Assembly: GCA_904419525.1 (NCBI GenBank)
Contig: CAJFRT010000015.1
Span: forward strand, 1-42,797
Length of the DNA stretch: 42,797 nt
Direction: 5' to 3'
Source of the DNA: Candidatus Gallimonas merdae
Lineage (GTDB): Bacteria; Bacillota; Clostridia; Christensenellales; Borkfalkiaceae
Under the pieces are notes generated by a model. That model saw only the letters and a list, made by a program, of their open reading frames with translations, did not search any database and had not been told where the DNA came from. Shown here in pieces: positions 14,450 to 23,600 of this stretch (position 1 is the first letter of the stretch; every line of letters starts with the position of its first letter). The position numbers and the translations under genes were made by a program.

Positions 14450-15373
14450 ATGTTCAAAGTATTTATTGACGGGAGTGCGGGGACCACAGGTCTCCGCATT
14501 CGTGGAATGTTGGAAAAAAGAGAAGATGTGCAGCTGATCGCGCTTCCGGAGGCGCAGCGCAAGGATCCTGCGGCGCGAAAAGATGCGCTGAGCAGAGCGG
14601 ATGTCGTCTTTTTGTGCCTCCCGGACGATGCGGCGCGCGAGGCTGTTGCCCTGGTGGAGAATCCTGACACGATCGTGATCGACGCTTCCACGGCGCACCG
14701 CACTTCTCCCGGCTGGGCATACGGCTTTCCGGAGCTCTCCGAACAGCATCGGGCGGCCGTCGCACACGGCCGGCGCATCGCCAATCCCGGCTGTTATGCA
14801 AGCGGTTTCATTGCAATCGTCTATCCGCTCGTGAAAGCGGGGATCGTATCTTCGGACTATCCCTTTGTCTGCCATGCCGTCAGCGGATATTCCGGAGCAG
14901 GGAAAAAGGGGATCGCGGAGTATGAGGCCGAGGGGCGTTCCGCAAGCTATGATACGCCGCGCCTGTATGCGCTTTCGCTGCAGCACAAACATCTTCCTGA
15001 AATGAAAGCGGTGTGCGGGCTCACCCGGACACCTGTGTTCAATCCGTATGTGTGCGACTATTACTGCGGCATGACGGTCAGTGTTCCGCTGTTTGCCGAT
15101 CTTCTGAACAAGCCCGTAAGTTTGGCGCAGCTGGAAGAGCTCTACCGTTCCCATTATGCGGGGCAGCGCTTTGTACGGCTCGGAATGGAACCGGGCGGCT
15201 TTGTTTCGGCCAATGTGCTGAACGGGACCAATGAGCTCGAAATCCTCGTCAACGGGAACGAAGAGCGGTTTCTTCTGACCGCGCGGCTGGACAATCTCGG
15301 AAAAGGTGCGTCCGGAGCGGCGATTCAGAATATGAATATCGCGCTCGGACTTGACGAAGGCGTTTCGTTGTGA
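14450..15373 (+). CDS. argC: N-acetyl-gamma-glutamyl-phosphate reductase, short form
   Basis: 307 residues, the length of the short (type 2) ArgC subfamily rather than the 340-residue form. It reduces N-acetylglutamyl phosphate to the semialdehyde. The N-terminal NADP loop is DGSAGTTGLRI and the catalytic Cys115 lies in IANPGCYASGF. An HAVSGYSGAGKK loop and a C-terminal DNLGKGASGAA are also present. GGGCGG stands only 2-3 nt from the ATG, so the exact start is less certain. The last codons and the TGA stop form the argJ promoter (15351-15379). Confidence 0.95.
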   Translation: MFKVFIDGSAGTTGLRIRGMLEKREDVQLIALPEAQRKDPAARKDALSRADVVFLCLPDDAAREAVALVENPDTIVIDASTAHRTSPGWAYGFPELSEQHRAAVAHGRRIANPGCYASGFIAIVYPLVKAGIVSSDYPFVCHAVSGYSGAGKKGIAEYEAEGRSASYDTPRLYALSLQHKHLPEMKAVCGLTRTPVFNPYVCDYYCGMTVSVPLFADLLNKPVSLAQLEELYRSHYAGQRFVRLGMEPGGFVSANVLNGTNELEILVNGNEERFLLTARLDNLGKGASGAAIQNMNIALGLDEGVSL

Positions 15374-15379
15374 TATAAT
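15351..15379 (+). promoter_or_regulatory. internal promoter before argJ, built into the argC 3' end
   Basis: TTGACG (15351-15356), 17-bp spacer, extended -10 TGA then TATAAT (15374-15379). The argC stop codon TGA (15371-15373) is the TGn of the extended -10. It could drive argJBDF-carAB independently of argG-argC. Confidence 0.75.
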
Positions 15380-15400
15380 AGACAGGATAAAAACGAAGAC

Positions 15401-16618
15401 ATGAAACTTACGGAAATTTCGGGCGGCGTATGTGCGCCCAAGGGATTCAAAGCAAACGGAATCCACTGCGGGATCCGCAAAAACAAGATCAAAAAAGATC
15501 TGGCGCTCATCGTTTCCGATGTGCGCTGCAATGTCGCATGCGTCTATACGACCAACCTTGTGAAGGGTGCTCCCATTCTCGTCACGAAAAAGAACGTGGC
15601 GGACGGCTACGCGCAGGCGGTCATCGTCAACAGCGGGAACGCCAATACCTGTAACGAGGGCGGTGTGGAGATCGCCGAAAAAATGTGCGGTCTCGTGGAA
15701 CAGTATACCGGCGTTCCGGCGGGGGACGTCGTTGTGGCGTCGACGGGCGTCATCGGACAGCCCCTGTCCCTGGAACCGATCGCGGGCGGCATGGCCGATC
15801 TTGTCGCGGGGCTGGGGGACAACAGCGATGCGGCGGCAGAAGCCATCATGACGACGGATACGGTCAGAAAGCAGATCGCTTTTTCCTTTACGGCCGGCGG
15901 CAGGACGTGCAGGATCGGCGCCGTGTGCAAGGGCGTCGGCATGATCTGTCCCAACATGGCGACCATGCTCATGTTTGTTACGACGGACGCGGCGATCTCT
16001 TCCGAGATGCTGCAGAGGGCACTTTCGGCAGATGTGAAGAAGTCGCTCAATATGCTCTCCGTGGATCGGGATACCTCCACCAACGACACCTTCTGCGTCA
16101 TGGCAAGCGGACTTGCGGGCAATCGTCAGATCACAAAGCCCGATGCTGACTATCGTGCATTCTGCAAGGCGCTGAACGCTGTGACGACGGCCATGTGCAG
16201 AAAACTTGCCGCGGACGGCGAAGGGGCCACCAAGCTGATCGAGTGCCGTGTACGCGGCGCAAAGAGCCTGAAAGACGCGCGGCTGTGCGCAAAGGCCGTC
16301 GTTTCGTCCGATCTCGTCAAGGCCGCGATGTTCGGCTCGGACGCCAACTGGGGGCGGGTGCTCTGCGCGCTCGGGTATTCCGGCGCGAAGATCGATCCCG
16401 ATGCTGTTGACGTCGTATTCCGTTCTTCGGCGGGCGAGGTGGAAGTCTGCAGACAGGGGCGCGGCGTCGCCTTTTCGGAAGAGACGGCAAAGCGCGTGCT
16501 TTCGGAGCAGGAGATCGACATTTGTGTGACGCTCGGCAACGGGCATTACTGCGCAACGGCGTGGGGCTGCGATCTCACTTATGATTATGTTAAGATCAAC
16601 GGAGACTACAGAACGTGA
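15401..16618 (+). CDS. argJ: glutamate N-acetyltransferase/ornithine acetyltransferase
   Basis: 405 residues. It transfers acetyl from N-acetylornithine to glutamate, recycling the acetyl group; some family members also use acetyl-CoA. The self-cleavage site is in ICPNMATMLMF, with nucleophile Thr188 opening the beta chain. GSDANWGR and the C-terminal GNGHYCATAWGCDLTYDYV are typical. Together with ArgC, ArgB and ArgD it gives the cyclic pathway, so argA/argE are not required. The stop overlaps the argB start (GTGA). Confidence 0.96.
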   Translation: MKLTEISGGVCAPKGFKANGIHCGIRKNKIKKDLALIVSDVRCNVACVYTTNLVKGAPILVTKKNVADGYAQAVIVNSGNANTCNEGGVEIAEKMCGLVEQYTGVPAGDVVVASTGVIGQPLSLEPIAGGMADLVAGLGDNSDAAAEAIMTTDTVRKQIAFSFTAGGRTCRIGAVCKGVGMICPNMATMLMFVTTDAAISSEMLQRALSADVKKSLNMLSVDRDTSTNDTFCVMASGLAGNRQITKPDADYRAFCKALNAVTTAMCRKLAADGEGATKLIECRVRGAKSLKDARLCAKAVVSSDLVKAAMFGSDANWGRVLCALGYSGAKIDPDAVDVVFRSSAGEVEVCRQGRGVAFSEETAKRVLSEQEIDICVTLGNGHYCATAWGCDLTYDYVKINGDYRT

Positions 16619-17472
16619 TCGGGAAAGAAGCTCAGGCAGAATTTCTCCTGGAGGCAATGCCCTACATCGAGAAATATCAGAATAAGATCCTGGTCGTCAA
16701 ATATGGCGGAAATGCCATGACGGACGACGAACTCAAACAGCTCGTCATGCGCGACATGACGCTTTTGCGATTTGTCGGGATCAAGGTCGTTCTCGTGCAC
16801 GGCGGCGGCCCCGAAATATCCCAGACGCTCAAACGGATGGGCATCGAGTCCCGCTTTGTGAACGGGCTCCGCTACACGGACGAGGAGACGGCAGAGGTCG
16901 TCAGAATGGTGCTCGCCGGGAAAGTCAACAAGAGCCTTGTGCATATGCTTGGCGCCATGGGTGCACGGGCAGTCGGTGTTTCCGGCATCGACGGGAATAT
17001 GCTCAAATGCAGCAAGGAGAGCGAAGATCTCGGTTTTGTCGGTAAGATCGAACGGGTCGACACGCATATTCTGACCAGCTGCCTTGACGCCGGCTATCTT
17101 CCCGTCGTTTCCACCGTCGGTTATGACGACGACGGCAATATTTACAATGTCAACGCCGACACGGCGGCTTCCGCGATCGCCGGCGCGCTCAAGGCGGAGA
17201 GCCTGATCCTCATGACAGACGTGCGCGGCCTGCTCCGCTCCCGTGACGATGAGAATTCGCTCATTAAAAAAGTGTATGTTTCGGACATTCCGTCGCTCAT
17301 CAAAGAGGGCGTGATTTCCGGGGGAATGATCCCCAAGGTACATTGCTGCCGCGATGCGATCCGCAACGGGGTCGGGCGTGTGTTCATTACGGACGGCAGA
17401 GTCAAACATTCCATATTGCTCGAGCTTCTCTCAGACGAGGGGCTGGGTACGATGTTCGTAAAAGGTGACTGA
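16615..17472 (+). CDS. argB: acetylglutamate kinase
   Basis: 285 residues, full length. It phosphorylates N-acetylglutamate with ATP. The N-terminal VVKYGGNAM (phosphate-binding Lys) and VLVHGGGPEIS loops are intact, as are NVNADTAASAIAGAL and LMTDVRGL of the amino-acid-kinase fold. It starts with GTG at 16615 overlapping the argJ stop. A possible N-terminal regulatory helix (EAQAEFLLEAMPYIEKYQ) resembles that of arginine-inhibited enzymes. Confidence 0.96.
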   Translation: MIGKEAQAEFLLEAMPYIEKYQNKILVVKYGGNAMTDDELKQLVMRDMTLLRFVGIKVVLVHGGGPEISQTLKRMGIESRFVNGLRYTDEETAEVVRMVLAGKVNKSLVHMLGAMGARAVGVSGIDGNMLKCSKESEDLGFVGKIERVDTHILTSCLDAGYLPVVSTVGYDDDGNIYNVNADTAASAIAGALKAESLILMTDVRGLLRSRDDENSLIKKVYVSDIPSLIKEGVISGGMIPKVHCCRDAIRNGVGRVFITDGRVKHSILLELLSDEGLGTMFVKGD

Positions 17473-17495
17473 TTGATTTTTGGTCACCCATTTTT
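17464..17495 (+). other. hairpin in the argB-argD gap
   Basis: GGTGAC (17464-17469, at the argB stop) pairs with GTCACC (17483-17488), loop 13 nt, followed by CATTTTT. It is terminator-like but weak. It could moderate read-through or protect an mRNA end. Confidence 0.35.
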
Positions 17496-17513
17496 ACGAT
17501 TTAGGGGAGTATC

Positions 17514-18677
17514 ATGGATTTTCAGAAAATAAAGGAACTGGACAGCGAGTACCTTGCCAAAACGTATGCGCGTTATCCCGTTGCACTGGTCGGCGGGAAA
17601 AACGCCACGCTTGCGGACAGCGAGGGAAAAGAGTACATCGATTTCGGGGCCGGGATCGCCGTCAATATTTTCGGCGCAAACGATGAAGCCTGGAAAGCGG
17701 CGGTCATCGAACAGCTCGGAAAGATCCAGCATGTGAGCAACTATTACTATGCCGAACCGCAGGTACGGCTCGCGGAGATGCTCTGCGGCCGGACGGGTGC
17801 GAAGCGTGTGTTCTTCTCCAATTCGGGCGGCGAAGCCAATGAATGCGCATTGAAGGCCGCGCGCAAGTATTCGTACATGAAGTACGGCGAGGGCAGAAGC
17901 CGCATCGTTTCGCTGAAAGACAGCTTTCACGGGCGGACGCTGTTCACGCTGACGGCAACGGGGCAGGACGAATTCCACCGCTATTTCGGGCCGTTTGTTC
18001 CGGGTGTTTCCTATGCGGCGCCGGAGATGGACGACGTGATACGTGCCGCAGGAAAAAATACCTGCGCCGTGATCATCGAATGTGTGCAGGGGGAAAGCGG
18101 CGTCAACGCGCTGACGAAGCCCTTTGTTTCGGAGCTTCGCCGCTGGTGTACCGAACACGATGTGCTGCTCATCTGCGATGAAGTGCAGTGCGGAAACGGC
18201 AGAACGGGCACCCTGTACGCCTATGAACAGTACGGCATCGTACCGGACATCATGACGACCGCCAAAGGTCTTGCCGGGGGGCTTCCCATCGGCGCATGTC
18301 TCTTTTTCGAGCGCGCGGAAAATGCGTTTTCGGCGGGCGACCACGGATCGACGTTCGGCGGAAATCCCGTTTCCTGTGCGGCCGCGGTCAATGTGATCGG
18401 TCGTCTTACGAATGAGTTTTTGCTGGAAGTACAGGGCAAAGCCGCCTATATGCGGGCCAAACTCAAGGGGTTTGACGGCGTGAAGGCAGTCACGGGACTC
18501 GGACTGATGATCGGCCTGGAGCTTGAACAAAATTCCAAGGCAGTTGCTGCGGCCTGCCTTGAAAAGGGACTGCTTGTCCTTACGGCGCATGAGCGGCTGC
18601 GCATTGTTCCGCCGCTCACGATCACAAAGACGGAAATGGACGAAGGGCTGTCCATTCTCAGGGAGGTACTCGGATGA
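17514..18677 (+). CDS. argD: acetylornithine aminotransferase
   Basis: 387 residues, PLP enzyme of the class III aminotransferase fold. It converts N-acetylglutamate semialdehyde and glutamate to N-acetylornithine. PLP contacts: NSGGEANE, ICDEVQCGNGRTG (Asp for the pyridine nitrogen), and the Schiff-base Lys251 in TTAKGLAGGLPIGA. GGGGAG lies 5 nt before the ATG. ATGA overlap with argF. Confidence 0.95.
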   Translation: MDFQKIKELDSEYLAKTYARYPVALVGGKNATLADSEGKEYIDFGAGIAVNIFGANDEAWKAAVIEQLGKIQHVSNYYYAEPQVRLAEMLCGRTGAKRVFFSNSGGEANECALKAARKYSYMKYGEGRSRIVSLKDSFHGRTLFTLTATGQDEFHRYFGPFVPGVSYAAPEMDDVIRAAGKNTCAVIIECVQGESGVNALTKPFVSELRRWCTEHDVLLICDEVQCGNGRTGTLYAYEQYGIVPDIMTTAKGLAGGLPIGACLFFERAENAFSAGDHGSTFGGNPVSCAAAVNVIGRLTNEFLLEVQGKAAYMRAKLKGFDGVKAVTGLGLMIGLELEQNSKAVAAACLEKGLLVLTAHERLRIVPPLTITKTEMDEGLSILREVLG

Positions 18678-19576
18678 AACATCTCTTAAAGCTCGCTGAT
18701 CTGACGCGCGAGGAAATTCTTTCCATTCTCAATCTTGCCGATCAGCTCAAATATGAGCGCAAGCACGGCATTTTCAAGGACTATCTGAAAGGGAAAAAGC
18801 TCGGCATGATCTTTCAGAAATCCTCCACGCGCACGCGTGTGTCGTTTGAGGTCGGCATGTATGAGCTGGGCGGCAATGCGCTCTTCCTGTCCAACCGCGA
18901 TCTTCAGATCGGACGCGGCGAGCCCGTGCAGGACACCGCGCGGGTCCTTTCGCGCTATCTCGATGCGATCATGATCCGTACGTTCGCGCAGAGCGAGGTG
19001 GAGGATCTTGCCAGATACGGTTCCATTCCCGTCATCAACGGTCTTACGGATTACTGTCATCCCTGCCAGGTACTTGCCGATCTCATGACGATCCGTGAGA
19101 GGAAAGGCGCGTTCAAAGGGCTGAAGATGTGCTTTATCGGGGACGGCAACAACATGGCGAATTCGCTGATGGTGGGCGCTGTCAAAACGGGAATGGCCTT
19201 TTCGATCGCCTGTCCAGAAGGGTATGAGCCGGACGCGCAGCTCATGGCGTGGGCGAAGGAGAACGGCACGTTTACGCTGACGCGCAGCGTGCAGGAAGCG
19301 GCCGAGGATGCCGACGTTCTCTATACCGACGTCTGGGCGTCTATGGGTCAGGAAGAGGAGAAGGCAAAGCGCGAAAAGGCGTTTGCGGGATATCAGGTGA
19401 ACGAGGAGACGATGCGTGCCGCAAAGCCGGACGCCATGGTGCTCCATTGCCTGCCTGCCCACCGCGGCGAAGAGATCACCGCGGATGTGTTCGAAGCGCA
19501 TGCTGATGAAATTTTTGAAGAGGCAGAAAACAGACTTCACGCACAGAAAGCGGTTCTGTGTAAGGTCATGAAATAA
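18674..19576 (+). CDS. argF: ornithine carbamoyltransferase
   Basis: 300 residues. It condenses ornithine and carbamoyl phosphate to citrulline. The carbamoyl-phosphate loop is FQKSSTRTRVSFE and HPCQ is present in NGLTDYCHPCQVLADL. The ornithine-binding SMG loop appears as WASMGQEEE and the catalytic Cys lies in HCLPAHRGEEI. It stands upstream of carAB, which make its second substrate. Confidence 0.97.
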   Translation: MKHLLKLADLTREEILSILNLADQLKYERKHGIFKDYLKGKKLGMIFQKSSTRTRVSFEVGMYELGGNALFLSNRDLQIGRGEPVQDTARVLSRYLDAIMIRTFAQSEVEDLARYGSIPVINGLTDYCHPCQVLADLMTIRERKGAFKGLKMCFIGDGNNMANSLMVGAVKTGMAFSIACPEGYEPDAQLMAWAKENGTFTLTRSVQEAAEDADVLYTDVWASMGQEEEKAKREKAFAGYQVNEETMRAAKPDAMVLHCLPAHRGEEITADVFEAHADEIFEEAENRLHAQKAVLCKVMK

Positions 19577-19592
19577 AGCGGAAGGAGAACAT

Positions 19593-20675
19593 ATGTACAA
19601 GAAAGTCTATCTCACGCTGGAGAACGGCAAAGTGTTTGAAGGGTATTCCTTCGGCGCGGACAGGGAGGTGATCGGCGAGCTCGTGTTCACGACGGGCATG
19701 ACCGGCTATATTGAGACGCTCACCGACCCGAGTTATTACGGGCAGATCGTCACGCAGACGTTTCCGCTCATCGGCAATTACGGGGTCATTCTGTCCGACC
19801 GGGAGAGCAAAAAGTGCTGGCTGACGGCGTATGTCGTCCGCGAAAAGTGCGACGCTCCCTCCAACTTCCGCTGTGAGATGACCCTCGAAGCGTTTCTGAA
19901 AGAGCAGGGGATCCCCGCCGTATTCGGCGTGGATACGCGAGAACTGACGCGCATCGTCCGTGAGGCGGGCGTCATGAACGCGGCCATTACCTATCGCCCG
20001 CTTGACGATCTGTCTGCACTCAAGGCCTATCGCGTCAGAGATGCGGTCAGGTCTGTGACTTCCGGGGGAGTGCGCGAGTCCGGCGAAGAGGGCGGCCCGC
20101 GCGTCGTGCTCTATGATTTCGGCGCCAAGCAGAATATCGTGCGCGAACTCGTGCGCCGCGGCTGCCGCGTCATCGAGGTCCCCGCAGATTATACGGCGGA
20201 ACAGGCGTTGGCGTTTGAACCGGACGGGATCATGCTGACGAACGGCCCCGGCGACCCCGCTGAGAATGTGGAAGTCGTGAAGAATATCCGCGCGCTGATC
20301 GGCAAGAAACCGATTTTCGGCATCTGTCTGGGGCACCAGCTCTTTGCGCTTGCAATGGGCGGACAGACGCGCAAAATGAAGTACGGACACAGGGGAGCCA
20401 ACCAGCCCGTCAAAGAACTTGCGACGGGCCGGGTCTTTATCTCCTCGCAGAACCACGGTTACGAGGTCGTGAGCGATTCCGTCAAAGGGATGGGGAACCT
20501 TACTTTCATTAATGCCAACGACGGCACCTGCGAGGGCGTCGATTATCCCGATGTGAACGCGTTCACGGTGCAGTTCCATCCAGAAGCATGCGGCGGACCG
20601 CACGACGCCAACTTCCTGTTTGACCGCTTCATTGCCAATATGCACAAGGAGAAGAGAAATGCCGAAGAGAAGTGA
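19593..20675 (+). CDS. carA: carbamoyl-phosphate synthase small subunit
   Basis: 360 residues, full length. It is the glutamine amidotransferase subunit delivering ammonia to CarB. N-terminal CPSase domain (FGADREVIGELVFTTGMTGYIE in part) and class I GATase domain with nucleophile Cys245 in GICLGHQ and the His-Glu pair in FHPEACGGP. GGAAGGAG lies 6 nt before the ATG. The 3' end overlaps carB by 17 bp. Confidence 0.97.
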   Translation: MYKKVYLTLENGKVFEGYSFGADREVIGELVFTTGMTGYIETLTDPSYYGQIVTQTFPLIGNYGVILSDRESKKCWLTAYVVREKCDAPSNFRCEMTLEAFLKEQGIPAVFGVDTRELTRIVREAGVMNAAITYRPLDDLSALKAYRVRDAVRSVTSGGVRESGEEGGPRVVLYDFGAKQNIVRELVRRGCRVIEVPADYTAEQALAFEPDGIMLTNGPGDPAENVEVVKNIRALIGKKPIFGICLGHQLFALAMGGQTRKMKYGHRGANQPVKELATGRVFISSQNHGYEVVSDSVKGMGNLTFINANDGTCEGVDYPDVNAFTVQFHPEACGGPHDANFLFDRFIANMHKEKRNAEEK

Positions 20676-23600
20676 CATCAAAAAAGTTCTGGTGATCGGT
20701 TCCGGACCGATCGTGATCGGACAGGCGGCGGAATTCGACTATGCGGGCGCGCAGGCCTGCCGCGTTCTCAAAGATGCGGGCGTCAACGTTGTCCTTTGCA
20801 ATTCCAATCCCGCGACGATCATGACCGATAAGATGCTCGCCGACGAGATCTATCTCGAACCGCTGACCGAGGACAGCCTGAAACGAATCATCATCAAGGA
20901 GCGCCCCGACTCTCTGCTTGCTTCTCTGGGCGGACAGACGGGGCTCACAATGGGCTGTAAGCTCGCTAAGGAGGGCTTCCTGGACGAGTGGGGCGTCAAA
21001 CTCATCGGCACCAAGCTGGACGCCATTGACCGCGCGGAGGACCGTGAGCTGTTCAAGGAGACGATGGAAAAGATCGGACAGCCCGTCGTTCCCTCCGACA
21101 TTGCTTATACGGTGGACGAATGCGTCGCGATCGCGGATAAACTCGGCTATCCCGTCATTGTCCGGCCGGCTTTCACGCTGGGCGGCGCGGGCGGCGGTGT
21201 GGCGCACGATGAAGAGGAGCTCCGGCTCATCTCGCACAACGGGCTCATGCTTTCGCCCATCACGCAGGTGCTCATCGAAAAATATATCGGCGGCTGGAAG
21301 GAGATCGAGTTCGAGGTGCTGCGCGACAGCGCCGGGAACGTGATTACCGTCTGTTCGATGGAAAATTTTGACCCGGTCGGCATTCATACGGGCGACTCCA
21401 TCGTCATTGCACCTGCCGTCACGCTCTCCGATAAAGAGTATCAGATGCTGCGCACGGCGTCCCTGGATATCATCACCGAACTCGGGATCGAGGGAGGCTG
21501 CAACTGTCAGTTTGCGCTCTATCCGGACAGTTTTGAATATGCCGTCATCGAAGTCAATCCCCGCGTCTCGCGTTCCTCTGCGCTCGCGAGTAAGGCGACG
21601 GGGTATCCCATCGCCAAAGTGGCGACCAAAATCGCACTCGGTTACACGCTGGACGAGATCAGGAACGACGTGACGGGCAAAACATACGCCTGTTTTGAGC
21701 CGGCGATCGATTATGTCGTTGTCAAACTTCCCAAATGGCCCTTCGATAAATTCCTGTATGCAAAGCGGGAACTCGGTTCGCGTATGAAGGCGACGGGCGA
21801 GGTCATGGCGATCGGCACGTCGTTCGAGCAGGCGATCATGAAAGCGGTCCGCGGGGCCGAAATCGGCCTTGACACGCTGAATCATGCAAAATTTGAACCG
21901 ATGTCGGCAGACGAACTCCGCACGGAGATCGGGAAGATGACGGACGAACGCCTGTTCGCCGTCTATGCTGCCCTCAAAAAAGGGATCCCGGTAGAGGAGA
22001 TCTATGCGGTCACGAAGATCGACGAATGGTTCCTCTGCAAATTGAAGAATCTTGTCGACTATGAAGCGGCGATCACGGGCCAAAAGCTGTCCCGCACGCA
22101 GTATCTGGAAGGGAAGCGACTGGGTTATCCCGATAAGGCGCTCGCCCGTTTTTCGGGGGAGAAACTTCCTTCCCACCGTCGGGCGGTCTTCAAAATGGTC
22201 GACACCTGCGCTGCGGAGTTTGCGGCCAAGACGCCATATTTCTATTCGACCTATGACGAGCCCGATCATGACGAGGCGCTGCCGTTTGTAAAAAACAGCA
22301 AGAAAAAGCGCATTGTCGTCATCGGATCGGGGCCGATCCGCATCGGGCAGGGCATCGAATTCGACTATTCTTCCGTTCACTGCGTCTGGACGCTGAAAGA
22401 GCTCGGATACGAAGTCGTCATCATCAACAACAATCCGGAGACGGTATCCACCGACTTTGACACGGCGGACAGGCTGTACTTTGAGCCGCTTACGCCCGAG
22501 GACGTTCAGAATGTGCTCGACGTGGAAAAACCGTACGGCGTCGTCATTACGTTCGGCGGTCAGACGGCGATCAAGCTCTGCGGATATCTGGACAAAACGG
22601 GAACGCGGATCCTCGGTACGAGCGCGGATTCCGTCGATATGGCAGAGGACAGAGAGCGCTTTGACGAGCTTCTGGAGACCTTCCACATCGCCCGCCCGAA
22701 GGGCCTGACGGTCATGACCAAGGAAGAGGCGATTTCGGCTGCAGAAACGCTCGGCTATCCCGTGCTGCTGCGCCCGTCCTATGTCATCGGCGGGCAGAAT
22801 ATGACGATCGCTTTTACGGAGAACGATATCTCCCGCTATATGGACGTCATTCTTGCGCAGCACATCGAGAATCCCGTTCTCTGCGACAAGTATCTCATGG
22901 GCAGCGAGCTGGAAGTGGACGCCATTTCGGACGGAACGGATGTCCTGATCCCCGGCATCATGCAGCATATCGAACGCGCCGGCGTTCATTCGGGCGATTC
23001 CATCGCCGTCTATCCGCCCTATCATCTGAGCGATGCCATGCTGGAGAAGATCGTGGATATCTCCACCAAACTTGCGCTCTCTCTGAAGACGAAAGGGCTG
23101 ATCAACATTCAGTATCTCATCTATCAGAACCAGCTCTATGTCATCGAAGTCAATCCGCGCGCATCGCGTACCATTCCGTACATTTCCAAGGTGACGGGGG
23201 TGCCCATGGTGGAGCTCGCGACAAAGATCATGGCGGGAGCGAAACTGAAAAAACTCGGCTTCGGGACGGGACTGTATCCCAATTCTCCCTACGTGGCGGT
23301 CAAGGTTCCCGTTTTCAGTTTTGAGAAGCTCAACGACGTCAATTCTCAGCTCGGTCCTGAAATGAAGTCCACCGGCGAAGTGCTCGGCATCGGCAAGACA
23401 TTTGAAGAGGCGCTCTTCAAGGGCCTCGTCTCTGCCGGGTTCAAGATGTGCCACCCCACAAAGGAAAAGCCGGTCGGCGTCTATTTTACCGTCAACGATC
23501 AGGACAAATTTGAGATCGTCTCCATTGCAAAGAAGTTTGCCGATCTCGGCTGCAATCTGTATGCGACGGCGGGAACGGCAAAGGTGATTTCGGAGCTTGG

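Noticed and set aside
14420-16657. A 745-codon minus-strand frame over argC and argJ, and a similar 512-codon frame over purH (2257-3795)
   Set aside because: Both are antisense shadows of clear enzyme genes with intact motifs on the plus strand.
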